NCBI GenBank assembly: GCA_036272325.1
Contig: DATAYY010000022.1
Span: forward strand, 1-64,000
DNA length: 64,000 nt
Reading direction: 5' to 3'
From: Schlegelella_A sp036272325
GTDB lineage: Bacteria > Pseudomonadota > Gammaproteobacteria > Burkholderiales > Burkholderiaceae_C
Of this stretch, positions 17,860 to 27,227 are shown piece after piece. The notes below the pieces were generated by a model. It did not search any database and was not told the DNA's origin. It worked only from the letters and a program-made list of their open reading frames with translations. Both the position numbers and the translations under genes were made by a program. Position 1 is the first letter of the stretch. Each line of letters starts with the position of its first letter.

Positions 17860-18953
17860 GAGGCGCCGCTCTCGAGCGCAGCGAGCTGTTCCGCGGCCTG
17901 CGCCGCCTGCAGCGCCGTGACGAGCTCGTCGAGGTCGCCGTCGAGGATGGCCTGCAGCTTGTAGAGCGTCAGGCCGATGCGATGGTCGGTGACGCGGCCC
18001 TGCGCGAAGTTGTAGGTGCGGATGCGGTCGCTGCGATCGCCGCTGCCGATCAGGCCCTTGCGCGTTGCCGCTTCCTTTGCTGCGCGCTCCGAACGCTCCT
18101 TCTCGCGCAGGCGCGCCGTCAGCACTGCGAGCGCCTTCGCCTTGTTGCGGTGCTGCGAGCGGTCGTCCTGGCACTCGGCGACGATGCCGGTCGGCAGGTG
18201 GGTGATGCGGATTGCGCTGTCGGTCTTGTTGACGTGCTGGCCGCCGGCGCCGCTGGCACGGAAGGTGTCGATGCGCAGCTCGCTCGGATCGAGCGTCACT
18301 TCCTCGGCTTCGTCGGGCTCGGGCAGGACCGCGACCGTGCAGGCGCTGGTGTGGATGCGCCCCTGCGTCTCGGTCGCGGGAACGCGCTGCACGCGATGGC
18401 CGCCCGACTCGAACTTGAGCGCCGCGTAGACCAGCTCGCCATCGATCCTGACGACAAGCTCCTTGTAGCCGCCGAGGTCGCTCGCGCTTTCCGACAGGAC
18501 TTCGGTTCGCCAGCGCCTGCGCTCGGCGTAGCGCAGGTACATCCGCGCCAGGTCGGCGGCGAACAGCCCGGATTCGTCGCCACCGGTGCCGGCGCGGATC
18601 TCGAGAAAGACGTTGCGCGTGTCGTCGGTGTCGCGTGGCAGCAGGGCTGCCTGCAACTCGCCGAGCAGCCGCTCGAGGTCGGCCCGGGCGGCGACGGATT
18701 CGTCCCGCGCGAGGCCGGCCATCTCATCGTCGCCGGCGGCTTCGGCGAGCAACTGCCCGGCGGACGCGAGGTCGCGCTCGCGCTGCTCGTAGCGGCGGAA
18801 CAGCTCGACCAGCGTGCTTGCTTCGGCGTGCTCGCGGCCGAGCTCGCGGTAGCGCTTCATGTCGGCCGCGATGCTGCCGTCGGCAAGGAGCGCGTCGAGC
18901 TCGCCGAGGCGCAGGGCAAGGCGTTCGAACTGCTGGCGGAAGGACGGTCTCAT
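17856..18953 (-). CDS. prfA: Peptide chain release factor 1
   Basis: RF1 terminates translation at UAA and UAG. The 365-residue protein carries the GGQ motif (GAGGQHVNKTDSA) and the RF1-type PAT tripeptide in HRVQRVPATETQGRIHTS, distinguishing it from RF2 (SPF). The ATG at 18953 gives MRPSFRQQFERLALRL, the usual N-terminus. The operon order hemA-prfA-prmC is conserved in many proteobacteria. Confidence 0.98.
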   Translation of the reverse strand: MRPSFRQQFERLALRLGELDALLADGSIAADMKRYRELGREHAEASTLVELFRRYEQRERDLASAGQLLAEAAGDDEMAGLARDESVAARADLERLLGELQAALLPRDTDDTRNVFLEIRAGTGGDESGLFAADLARMYLRYAERRRWRTEVLSESASDLGGYKELVVRIDGELVYAALKFESGGHRVQRVPATETQGRIHTSACTVAVLPEPDEAEEVTLDPSELRIDTFRASGAGGQHVNKTDSAIRITHLPTGIVAECQDDRSQHRNKAKALAVLTARLREKERSERAAKEAATRKGLIGSGDRSDRIRTYNFAQGRVTDHRIGLTLYKLQAILDGDLDELVTALQAAQAAEQLAALESGAS

Positions 18954-19024
18954 GGCGGGGTTCGAAAAGCTCGGTTGACGGTGGGCGGCAGAAATGCCGC
19001 AGGCAGGGCGCGGCGAGAGCGCCG

Positions 19025-20308
19025 CTAGCGCTTGCCGTTGCCGAGATTGCGGCCGCTGCCGCGCAGGAACAGGCGCATCACCGTCTGCGTGAGGCGGGCG
19101 CGCTCGTCGCCTTCGACCGCCTTCAGCTCGGCGAACGTGCCGTGCAGCATCTTTTGCGTCAAGCCGCGCGACAGGACTTCGAGGACGGCCTCGACGTCCT
19201 CGCCGCCGGCGAGGAGCTTCTTCGCCCGCGCGATCTCGAGCGAGCGCCAGTCGTCGGCCTGCGCCTGCAGGGCCTGGATCAGCGGCACCGAGCCGCGCTG
19301 GTCGAGCCACTGGACGAAGCTCTGGACCCCGGTCTCGATGATCGCCTCGGCCTGCGCGACCGCGGCCTCGCGCTTCTCGCCGCCGGTCTGGACCAGCGCC
19401 GAAAGGTCGTCGATGGTGTAGAGGTAGACGTCGGAGAGGCGCGCGACCTCGGGCTCGATGTCGCGCGGCACCGCGAGGTCGACCATGAACATCGGCCGGT
19501 GGCGACGCGCCTTCAGCGCCCGCTCGACCGCGCCGAGGCCGATGATCGGCAGCGAGCTCGCCGTGCACGAGACGACGATGTCGAACTCTGCGAGCCGCGA
19601 CGGCAGCTCGGCGAGGGGAAAGGTCGAAGCGTGGAAGCGCGCGCCGAGCTCGTCGGCCCGCGCTGCGCCGCGGTTGGCGACCGCAAGCTGGCGCGGCTGA
19701 CACGCCGCGAAGTGCGTCGCGGCGAGCTCGATCATCTCGCCGGCGCCGACCAAGAGCACCCGGGTCTGGTGCAGATCCTCGAACAGCTGCGAGGCGAGGC
19801 GCACCGCCGCCGCCGCCATGCTGATCGAATGACTGCCGATCTCGGTCGATGAGCGCACTTCCTTGGCGACCGCGAATGAACGCTGAAACATCTGCTGCAG
19901 TGTCGTCCCGAGCGTACCCGCGCTGCCGGCCTCGCGTACCGCCTGCTTCAGCTGGCCGAGGATCTGCGGCTCGCCGAGGACCATCGAGTCGAGGCCGCTG
20001 GCGACGCGAAACGCGTGCCGCGCTGCCGAGGATCCCTCGAGGACGTAGGCATGCGGGCGCAGCGCCGCCGTCTGCACGCCGCCCATGTCGGCCAGCCAGG
20101 CGAGGGCCGGGTCGAGCGCGCTCGGCGGCGCGCCGACGTAGATCTCGGTCCGGTTACAGGTCGACACGATCGCCACTTCCTCGATCCGATCGAGACGCGA
20201 GCGAAACGACTTCAGGGTCGTCGCCAGCTGCTGCGGCGCGAGGGCGAACCGGCCGCGCAGATCCAGCGGCGCGGTCGTGTGGTTGAGCCCCAGCGCGAAG
20301 ACGCTCAT
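19025..20308 (-). CDS. hemA: Glutamyl-tRNA reductase
   Basis: HemA reduces glutamyl-tRNA to glutamate-1-semialdehyde, the first committed step of tetrapyrrole synthesis. The 427-residue protein has GLNHTTAPLDLRGRFAL at the N-terminus, the catalytic Cys in STCNRTEIYV (near residue 50), and the NADPH site LLVGAGEMIELAA. The ATG at 20308 lies only six bases after a perfect TATAAT with no Shine-Dalgarno, suggesting a leaderless message. It heads hemA-prfA-prmC. Confidence 0.97.
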   Translation of the reverse strand: MSVFALGLNHTTAPLDLRGRFALAPQQLATTLKSFRSRLDRIEEVAIVSTCNRTEIYVGAPPSALDPALAWLADMGGVQTAALRPHAYVLEGSSAARHAFRVASGLDSMVLGEPQILGQLKQAVREAGSAGTLGTTLQQMFQRSFAVAKEVRSSTEIGSHSISMAAAAVRLASQLFEDLHQTRVLLVGAGEMIELAATHFAACQPRQLAVANRGAARADELGARFHASTFPLAELPSRLAEFDIVVSCTASSLPIIGLGAVERALKARRHRPMFMVDLAVPRDIEPEVARLSDVYLYTIDDLSALVQTGGEKREAAVAQAEAIIETGVQSFVQWLDQRGSVPLIQALQAQADDWRSLEIARAKKLLAGGEDVEAVLEVLSRGLTQKMLHGTFAELKAVEGDERARLTQTVMRLFLRGSGRNLGNGKR

Positions 20309-20314
20309 CGAGGG

Positions 20315-20324
20315 ATTATAAAAT
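20315..20324. promoter_or_regulatory. Overlapping divergent -10 elements between hemA and membrane protein
   Basis: The AT-rich block ATTATAAAAT reads TATAAT on the reverse strand (20320-20315), six bases before the hemA ATG. On the forward strand it reads TAAAAT (20319-20324), nine bases before the TTG at 20334. The divergent start codons are only 25 bases apart, so a shared bidirectional promoter is likely; both transcripts would have almost no leader. No clear -35 elements are visible. Confidence 0.5.
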
Positions 20325-20333
20325 TCATGCTCC

Positions 20334-20609
20334 TTGCAGCCGTCCGACGCCTTCTGGCATCTCACCAACTTCTTCGCGCCTGCGGTCGTTCTCGGTGCGA
20401 TCGCGGCGGCGGCGGCGAAGCTGATCTGGTGGCGCGAGCTCGCCGCCGTCGGCGGCCTGCGTCTGTGGGCGTGGGCAAGCGGGGCGGCGGCGATCGCTGC
20501 CATGGCCGGCCTCGTCGTCTTCGCACATGACGGCGAGATGGCGACCTACGCCGCGATGGTGCTCGCCTGCGCCGCTGCGCTCTGGTGGGCTGGCTTTCGC
20601 GGTCGCTGA
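20334..20609 (+). CDS. Conserved small membrane protein
   Basis: A 91-residue protein with three hydrophobic segments (about 13-27, 42-62 and 68-86) and an N-terminal DAFWHLTNFFAPA. Similar small membrane proteins occur beside hemA in Burkholderiales, but I do not know a function. The start is TTG at 20334; the nearby ATG at 20327 is out of frame. It is divergent from hemA and convergent with miaB. Confidence 0.65.
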   Translation: MQPSDAFWHLTNFFAPAVVLGAIAAAAAKLIWWRELAAVGGLRLWAWASGAAAIAAMAGLVVFAHDGEMATYAAMVLACAAALWWAGFRGR

Positions 20610-20635
20610 CCGGGCACGGCAGTCCGCGCTGACGC

Positions 20636-21976
20636 TCAGGCGACCAACTCGCCGCGCAGGGTGTGGCCGCGGGCTTGCGAGATCCGGACGTCGACGAACT
20701 CGCCCGCGCATCGGTCGGCCGCCGCCAGGTTGACGACGCGGTTGCACGACGTTCGCCCCATCAGCTCGCTCCCGTCCTTGCGCGACGCGCCTTCCAGCAG
20801 CACGCGCTGGACGGTGCCGACCCGCGACCGACTGATGGTGTCGCCTTGCGCCTCGAGCAGCGCCTGCAGCCGCTGCAGGCGCGCCTGTTTCTCGGCGAAC
20901 GGTGTCTCGTCGGCGAGCGCGGCGGCCGGCGTTCCGGGGCGGGCACTGTAGAGAAAGCTGAAGCTGTGGTCGAAGCCGACCTCTTCGATCAGCGCCATCG
21001 CGCGCTCGAAGTCGTCCCCCGTCTCGCCGGGAAAGCCGACGATGAAGTCGCTCGAGATCGAAATCTGCGGCCGCACCGCGCGAAGCCTGCGCACCGTGCT
21101 CTTGTATTCGAGCGCCGTGTAGCCGCGCTTCATCGCGGCGAGGATGCGGTCGCTGCCGTGCTGCACCGGCAGGTGCAGGTGGTCGACGAGCTTGGGCGTC
21201 GTCGCGTAGACGTCGATCAGACGCTGCGTGAATTCCTTCGGATGACTCGTCGTGTAGCGGATCCGCTCGATGCCCGGGATCTCGGCGATGTACTCGATCA
21301 GCGTCGCGAAGTCGGCGATGTCGGCGCTCGACCCCATCGCGCCGCGGTACGCGTTGACATTCTGGCCAAGCAAGGTCACTTCGCGGACGCCCTGGTCGGC
21401 GAGGCCGGCGATCTCGACCAGGACGTCATCGAGCGGGCGCGAGATCTCCTCGCCGCGCGTGTAGGGGACGACGCAGTACGAGCAGTACTTCGAGCAGCCC
21501 TCCATGATCGAGACGAAGGCTGTCGGCCCCTCGACGCGCGCCGGCGGCAGGTGGTCGAACTTCTCGATCTCGGGAAAGCGGATGTCGATCTGCGGCCGGC
21601 CTTCGCTCTGCCGGCGCGCCAGCATCTCGGGCAGGCGGTGCAGCGTCTGCGGCCCGAACACCAGATCGACGTACGGCGCGCGCTCGACGATCGCCGCGCC
21701 TTCCTGGCTGGCGACGCAACCGCCGACGCCGATCAACGCTCCGCGCGCCTTCAGATGCTTGACGCGACCGAGATCGCTGAACACCTTCTCCTGCGCCTTC
21801 TCGCGTACCGAGCAGGTGTTGAAGAGGATCAGGTCGGCGTCGTCGGCGTTGGCGGTCGGCTCGTATCCGGCCGCCTCGCGCAGGACGTCAGCCATCTTGT
21901 CGGAGTCGTACACGTTCATCTGGCAGCCGAAGGTCTTGATGAAGACCCGCGGCCTGGCGCGAATGCCGTTGCTCAT
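20636..21976 (-). CDS. miaB: tRNA-2-methylthio-N6-dimethylallyladenosine synthase MiaB
   Basis: MiaB is a radical-SAM methylthiotransferase modifying A37 of tRNAs that read UNN codons. The 446-residue protein has the N-terminal UPF0004 domain (KTFGCQMNVYDSDKM, plus Cys in NTCSVREKA and GVGGCVASQ), the radical-SAM CxxxCxxC site in EGCSKYCSYCVVPYTRG, and a C-terminal TRAM domain. It overlaps the upstream exported-protein gene by four bases. Confidence 0.97.
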   Translation of the reverse strand: MSNGIRARPRVFIKTFGCQMNVYDSDKMADVLREAAGYEPTANADDADLILFNTCSVREKAQEKVFSDLGRVKHLKARGALIGVGGCVASQEGAAIVERAPYVDLVFGPQTLHRLPEMLARRQSEGRPQIDIRFPEIEKFDHLPPARVEGPTAFVSIMEGCSKYCSYCVVPYTRGEEISRPLDDVLVEIAGLADQGVREVTLLGQNVNAYRGAMGSSADIADFATLIEYIAEIPGIERIRYTTSHPKEFTQRLIDVYATTPKLVDHLHLPVQHGSDRILAAMKRGYTALEYKSTVRRLRAVRPQISISSDFIVGFPGETGDDFERAMALIEEVGFDHSFSFLYSARPGTPAAALADETPFAEKQARLQRLQALLEAQGDTISRSRVGTVQRVLLEGASRKDGSELMGRTSCNRVVNLAAADRCAGEFVDVRISQARGHTLRGELVA

Positions 21977-22353
21977 GGCTTCGACCAGACCTGGCCCACC
22001 GGATCGAAGCTCCAGGCCTGCGCCTGCTCGAGCGTGCTTGGCCACGGCTGCACGGCGGCCTCGTCCGGGCGGAGGATCCAGACGTCCCTGACGAGGCCGG
22101 TGGTGTCGAGCGTGTAGTGGACGAGATACGGCCCGCCGATGAGCGTGCTCGGAACGGCGACCATGTTGTTGGCGTCGCGGACGCGCGAGCCCGGCGCGAG
22201 TCGCGTTCGCTCGCCGTTGAGCAGGATGTCGGGAGCGACGCCGACGACGAGAGTGCCGCGCAGTGCGTTCTGCGGGAACGCGCGCTGCACCTGGGCGCTC
22301 ACGGGGGCGACGATGCAGACAGCGGCGAGGAGTGCGGTGGCGGTTCGGATCAT
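21973..22353 (-). CDS. Conserved exported protein of unknown function
   Basis: A 126-residue protein with a signal peptide (MIRTATALLAAVCIVAPVSAQ, residues 1-21) and a compact C-terminal domain with several Trp and Pro residues (ending DPVGQVWSKP). I do not recognise a named family. Its stop overlaps the miaB ATG (ATGA), so it is translated together with miaB, which says little about function because it is secreted while MiaB is cytoplasmic. Confidence 0.65.
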   Translation of the reverse strand: MIRTATALLAAVCIVAPVSAQVQRAFPQNALRGTLVVGVAPDILLNGERTRLAPGSRVRDANNMVAVPSTLIGGPYLVHYTLDTTGLVRDVWILRPDEAAVQPWPSTLEQAQAWSFDPVGQVWSKP

Positions 22354-22413
22354 GCGGCTTTGGCCGGCGTCGCGAGCCGCGGCAGGAACGGCGCGGCAGC
22401 TGCGACGGCAATC

Positions 22414-22490
<77 letters not shown>

Positions 22491-22500
22491 TGAGCCTACG

Positions 22501-22506
22501 AGTATA
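22501..22506 (-). promoter_or_regulatory. Putative -10 element of tRNA-Met
   Basis: The reverse strand reads TATACT, ending 10 bases before the mature tRNA 5' end, a suitable place for a tRNA promoter. The -35 region is not convincing. Confidence 0.4.
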
Positions 22507-22596
22507 GCGAGCCGACTCGCTGCGATCGGTCGCCGCGGCGTCGGCCTTGCCCCGTATCGCGGGCGCTCTTCCTGCACCGGCACGGGCCGGCCTTCA

Positions 22597-23856
22597 ATGT
22601 TCAGCTTCTTCAAGAAAAAGCCGTCCTCCGGCGCAACCGTGCCGACGCCGGCCGCGACTTCGGCGATGGATTCCGGCCCCGGGTCCGCGGCGAGCGCGAC
22701 CGGATCGGCGGCACCCCCCGACAGCGATCGCCAGCGCGGCGCGCTCGGTTGGCTGAACGCCGACGTCGGCGAGCTCTTCTTCGGCAAGAGGCCAACCGAA
22801 GCTGCACCGGCGTCCGGACCTGAAGCTGCGCCAGCAACGCCGCGGCCGACCGTGCCGCCGCTTTCGGAACTGGCGTTGCCGCTGCCGGTCGAGGACAGCG
22901 CGGCCGAGCGCGCCGGCTGGCTTGCCAAGCTGAAGACCGGCCTGCAGCGCACCGGGTCGACGATTGCGAGCGCGTTCATCGGCGCCGAGATCGGCGACGC
23001 GCTGTACGAGGACCTCGAGGGGGCGCTGCTGCAGGCCGATGCCGGCGCTGACGCGACCCTCTATCTGCTCGAGCAGCTGCAGGCCCGCGTCAACCGCACG
23101 CATGTGCGCGATGCTGCGGCGGCGCGGCGGTTGCTCGCGACCCTCGTCGAGGAGTTGCTGCAGCCGCTCGAGCGACCGCTCGTCGTCGGCGAGCACACGC
23201 CGACGGTGATCATGGTCGTCGGGGTCAACGGCGCCGGCAAGACGACCAGCATCGGCAAGCTGGCGCGGCACCTGCTCGACTCGCAGCAAAACGTCCTCCT
23301 TGCCGCCGCCGATACCTTCCGGGCCGCTGCGCGCGAGCAGCTGCTCGCCTGGGCCGAGCGCGCCGGGACCGGCGGCGGCGCTGCGTCGCGCGGCGCGGGC
23401 CGGATCGAGATCGTCAGCCAGGAGGGCGGCGATCCGGCCGGCGTCACGTTCGATGCTGTCGTCGCCGGCAAGGCGCGCGGCTGCGATGTCGTCATCGTCG
23501 ACACTGCCGGCCGACTCGCGACGCAGGCGCACCTGATGGAGGAGCTGAAGAAGATGAAGCGGGTGATCGGCAAGGCAGAGCCCGGCGCGCCGCACGAGGT
23601 GTTGCTCGTGATCGATGGCAACACCGGCCAGAACGCGTTGGCGCAAGTCCAGGCATTCGATGAAGCGCTGCAGCTCACGGGGCTCGTCATCACCAAGCTC
23701 GACGGCACCGCGAAGGGCGGCGTCCTCGCCGCGATCGCACTCTGGTCGCGTTCGCGCGCCGAGCCGCTGCCGGTCTATTTCCTGGGCGTCGGCGAGAAGC
23801 TCGCCGATCTGCAGACCTTTCGCGCGCGCGAGTTCGCTGCGGCGCTGGTCGGCTGA
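22597..23856 (+). CDS. ftsY: Signal recognition particle receptor FtsY
   Basis: FtsY docks SRP-ribosome complexes at the membrane. The 419-residue protein has a short N-terminus MFSFFKKKPSS, an Ala/Pro-rich acidic A domain to about residue 100, then the N and G domains with GVNGAGKTTSIGKLA (G1), DTFRAAAREQL, DTAGRLATQ and TKLDGTAKGG. Its partner Ffh is encoded 870 bases downstream on the other strand. It ends one base before the convergent DUF2726 gene. Confidence 0.97.
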   Translation: MFSFFKKKPSSGATVPTPAATSAMDSGPGSAASATGSAAPPDSDRQRGALGWLNADVGELFFGKRPTEAAPASGPEAAPATPRPTVPPLSELALPLPVEDSAAERAGWLAKLKTGLQRTGSTIASAFIGAEIGDALYEDLEGALLQADAGADATLYLLEQLQARVNRTHVRDAAAARRLLATLVEELLQPLERPLVVGEHTPTVIMVVGVNGAGKTTSIGKLARHLLDSQQNVLLAAADTFRAAAREQLLAWAERAGTGGGAASRGAGRIEIVSQEGGDPAGVTFDAVVAGKARGCDVVIVDTAGRLATQAHLMEELKKMKRVIGKAEPGAPHEVLLVIDGNTGQNALAQVQAFDEALQLTGLVITKLDGTAKGGVLAAIALWSRSRAEPLPVYFLGVGEKLADLQTFRAREFAAALVG

Positions 23857-23857
23857 G

Positions 23858-24685
23858 CTAGCGCTTCTCCGGCGGCGGCAGCTCGGCGCTGACCGACTCG
23901 AGGTCGTCGAACCACGAGGTGTTGCTCGGCTCGCGCACTTCGATGACCTCGCCCTTCGACCAGTCGCGGTCGGTGTCGGCAAACGGATCGACCGCCGGGC
24001 CGCCTTCGACGTAGGCGTCGCCGAGCGGTGCGCCGGCCAGGGTCGGCTCGTTCATCGCCGCCGCATCGCCGAATGCGGCTTCGCTGAATTCGGCGGCGCC
24101 GACCACGGCTGCCGACGCGGCGGTCATCGCCGGGGCCGCCTTCTTCGCCATGAAGGAGGGCACCGCCGGGACGCTCGGCAGGATCTTCTCGCGCGCTGCC
24201 TCGATCGAGGGCAGCTTCTCTTCGTTCCAGACGTGGAGCGGGATCTTCGCCGCCTTCAGCGCTCGGGCGACGCGGTCGAGGCGGATGCGCACCTTCTCGT
24301 CGAGCTGGTCCAGCGGCGGGCGGACTTCGACGACGGAGACGACCTGCGACGTGACGTCGCAGACGACGAAGTCGACGCACTGGTTGCCGAGCCGGCGCAT
24401 CCACTCGGCGTACGAGTTGCGCTTCGGGACGCTGAGGAAGCGTGCGAGCGGCACCTGGGCGAGCACCAGGTAGCCGGGCAGCGCAAGCTTCAAGGTGCTG
24501 AACGCCAGCCGCTCCGACGAACGCAGGATGCGCGTCGGCTCGGGCGGCCAGCCGGCCAGGGTGTCGAGCCGCTCCGCAGGCGTCTCGGGCCGAATCGGCG
24601 GGCCTTGCCGTCGCGCGAGCCACCAGACGAGCGGCACGGCGCAAAGGAGAGCGATCACCGAGATGTGAATGGGATTGAGATCCAT
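23858..24685 (-). CDS. DUF2726 domain membrane-anchored protein
   Basis: A 275-residue protein with one N-terminal membrane segment (residues 9-23), then the DUF2726 domain (about 55-170). The core VDFVVCDVTSQVVSVVEV resembles a nuclease-like fold containing D and ExV residues, but catalytic activity is unproven. The C-terminal 100 residues are low complexity, ending with acidic and Trp-containing motifs. AAGGAAG precedes the ATG. It lies between ftsY and ffh, and follows ffh by 40 bases. Confidence 0.75.
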   Translation of the reverse strand: MDLNPIHISVIALLCAVPLVWWLARRQGPPIRPETPAERLDTLAGWPPEPTRILRSSERLAFSTLKLALPGYLVLAQVPLARFLSVPKRNSYAEWMRRLGNQCVDFVVCDVTSQVVSVVEVRPPLDQLDEKVRIRLDRVARALKAAKIPLHVWNEEKLPSIEAAREKILPSVPAVPSFMAKKAAPAMTAASAAVVGAAEFSEAAFGDAAAMNEPTLAGAPLGDAYVEGGPAVDPFADTDRDWSKGEVIEVREPSNTSWFDDLESVSAELPPPEKR

Positions 24686-24725
24686 CGCTTCCTTCGCTGC
24701 AAACAGGAGCGTCGTGGCGGGCGCC

Positions 24726-26105
<1,380 letters not shown>

Positions 26106-26128
26106 GTCGTCAGGCGATGGACCGTCAG

Positions 26129-26134
26129 TACACT
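26129..26134 (+). promoter_or_regulatory. Putative -10 element of the CcsA-like gene
   Basis: TACACT ends seven bases before the ATG at 26142, with no Shine-Dalgarno, so this would give a leaderless message. The match is modest and the -35 is unclear. Confidence 0.3.
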
Positions 26135-26141
26135 TCGGTCG

Positions 26142-26981
26142 ATGATTCTACCGTTCGGTCCCGACGCCGGCGCCGTCACGCCGACCGCGCTGGCGCTCAC
26201 CGCGCCGAGCGTTGTCGCTCTCGTCTGCTATCTCGCCGCCGCAGTTCCGGGCGAGCGCTATTCGTCGGGGCTGCGGACGGCGTTGCTGATCGGCTGGATC
26301 ATGCAGGGCGTCTCGATCGTCATCGATGTCGCCGGCATCGGCTCCGACCGACCCGGCGCGCGCTTCGGCTTCGCGCCCGCGCTCTCGGTGACGCTCTGGC
26401 TCGTCCTCGCCGTCTACGAGTTCGAGAGCCGCCTCGTTCCGCTTCCCGGCGCTCGCCGCGCCCTCGCGACGCTCGGCGTCGCGGTGGTCGTCGTGGCGTG
26501 GTTGTTCCCTGGCCAGGTCCATCCTCAGGCGGCATCGGTGTGGGCGCCGCTGCACTGGCTGCTCGGCATCGCCTCGTACGGCCTGTTCGGCGTCGCCGTG
26601 CTGCACGCGCTGCTTCTGAATCGCGCCGAGCGGCAGATGCGGCGCGCGCCATCGCTCTCCGATCCGACGCCGCAGGGCGTGCCGCTGCTGCGCCTCGAGA
26701 GGCTGACGTTTCGCTTCGTTGCCGCCGGCTTCGTCGTGCTGTCGGCGGCGATCGTGCTCGGCATCTGGTTCAGCGACCACTGGCGCTGGGACCACAAGGC
26801 GGTGTTCTCGGTCCTCGGCTGGCTCGTCTTCGCGGGCCTGCTCGCCGGCCGGAGCGCCTTCGGCTGGCGCGGCCCGCGTGCAACGCGCGGCGTCTACGTT
26901 GGCGCGGCGCTGCTGCTCCTGGCGTACGTCGGTTCGCGCTTCGTTCTCGAAGTCGTCCTCCACCGGCCGCCTGCGACATAA
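26142..26981 (+). CDS. Cytochrome c assembly (CcsA/YpjD-like) membrane protein
   Basis: A 279-residue multi-spanning protein with about eight hydrophobic segments. The characteristic region WAPLHWLLGIASYGLFGVAVLHALLL and the later HWRWDHKAVFSVLGWLVF contain conserved His residues that in this family (PF01578) bind heme. It is of the short YpjD/HemX-like type found beside ffh in proteobacteria; a direct role in cytochrome c maturation is an inference. It begins a run of genes ending with ampD. Confidence 0.85.
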   Translation: MILPFGPDAGAVTPTALALTAPSVVALVCYLAAAVPGERYSSGLRTALLIGWIMQGVSIVIDVAGIGSDRPGARFGFAPALSVTLWLVLAVYEFESRLVPLPGARRALATLGVAVVVVAWLFPGQVHPQAASVWAPLHWLLGIASYGLFGVAVLHALLLNRAERQMRRAPSLSDPTPQGVPLLRLERLTFRFVAAGFVVLSAAIVLGIWFSDHWRWDHKAVFSVLGWLVFAGLLAGRSAFGWRGPRATRGVYVGAALLLLAYVGSRFVLEVVLHRPPAT

Positions 26982-26987
26982 CCTCCG

Positions 26988-27227
26988 ATGAAAATCGTCA
27001 TCTTCCTGGTTGCCGTCGTCGTCCTGCTGTGGCTGCTGCGCGGCACGGCGACGCGGCGTGGCCCGCGCGGTGGCATGGCGATGCCGCCGACGCCGCAGCC
27101 GATGATCGCGTGCGCCTATTGCGGCGTTCATCTGCCGCGCGACGAGGCGTTGCCGGGCCGTGGCGGCGTCTTCTGCGGCGATGCCCACCGCGCCGCGTTC
27201 GAGGAAGCGGAGGCGAAGAAGCGATGA
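26988..27227 (+). CDS. PP0621-family small membrane/zinc-ribbon-like protein
   Basis: A 79-residue protein with an N-terminal membrane segment (MKIVIFLVAVVVLLWLLRG) and a short domain CAYCGVHLPRDEALPGRGGVFCGDAH, whose CxxC, C and H suggest metal binding. Small proteins of this kind (PP0621 family) commonly sit before pilS in Pseudomonas and betaproteobacteria. Its stop overlaps pilS by four bases. Confidence 0.75.
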   Translation: MKIVIFLVAVVVLLWLLRGTATRRGPRGGMAMPPTPQPMIACAYCGVHLPRDEALPGRGGVFCGDAHRAAFEEAEAKKR

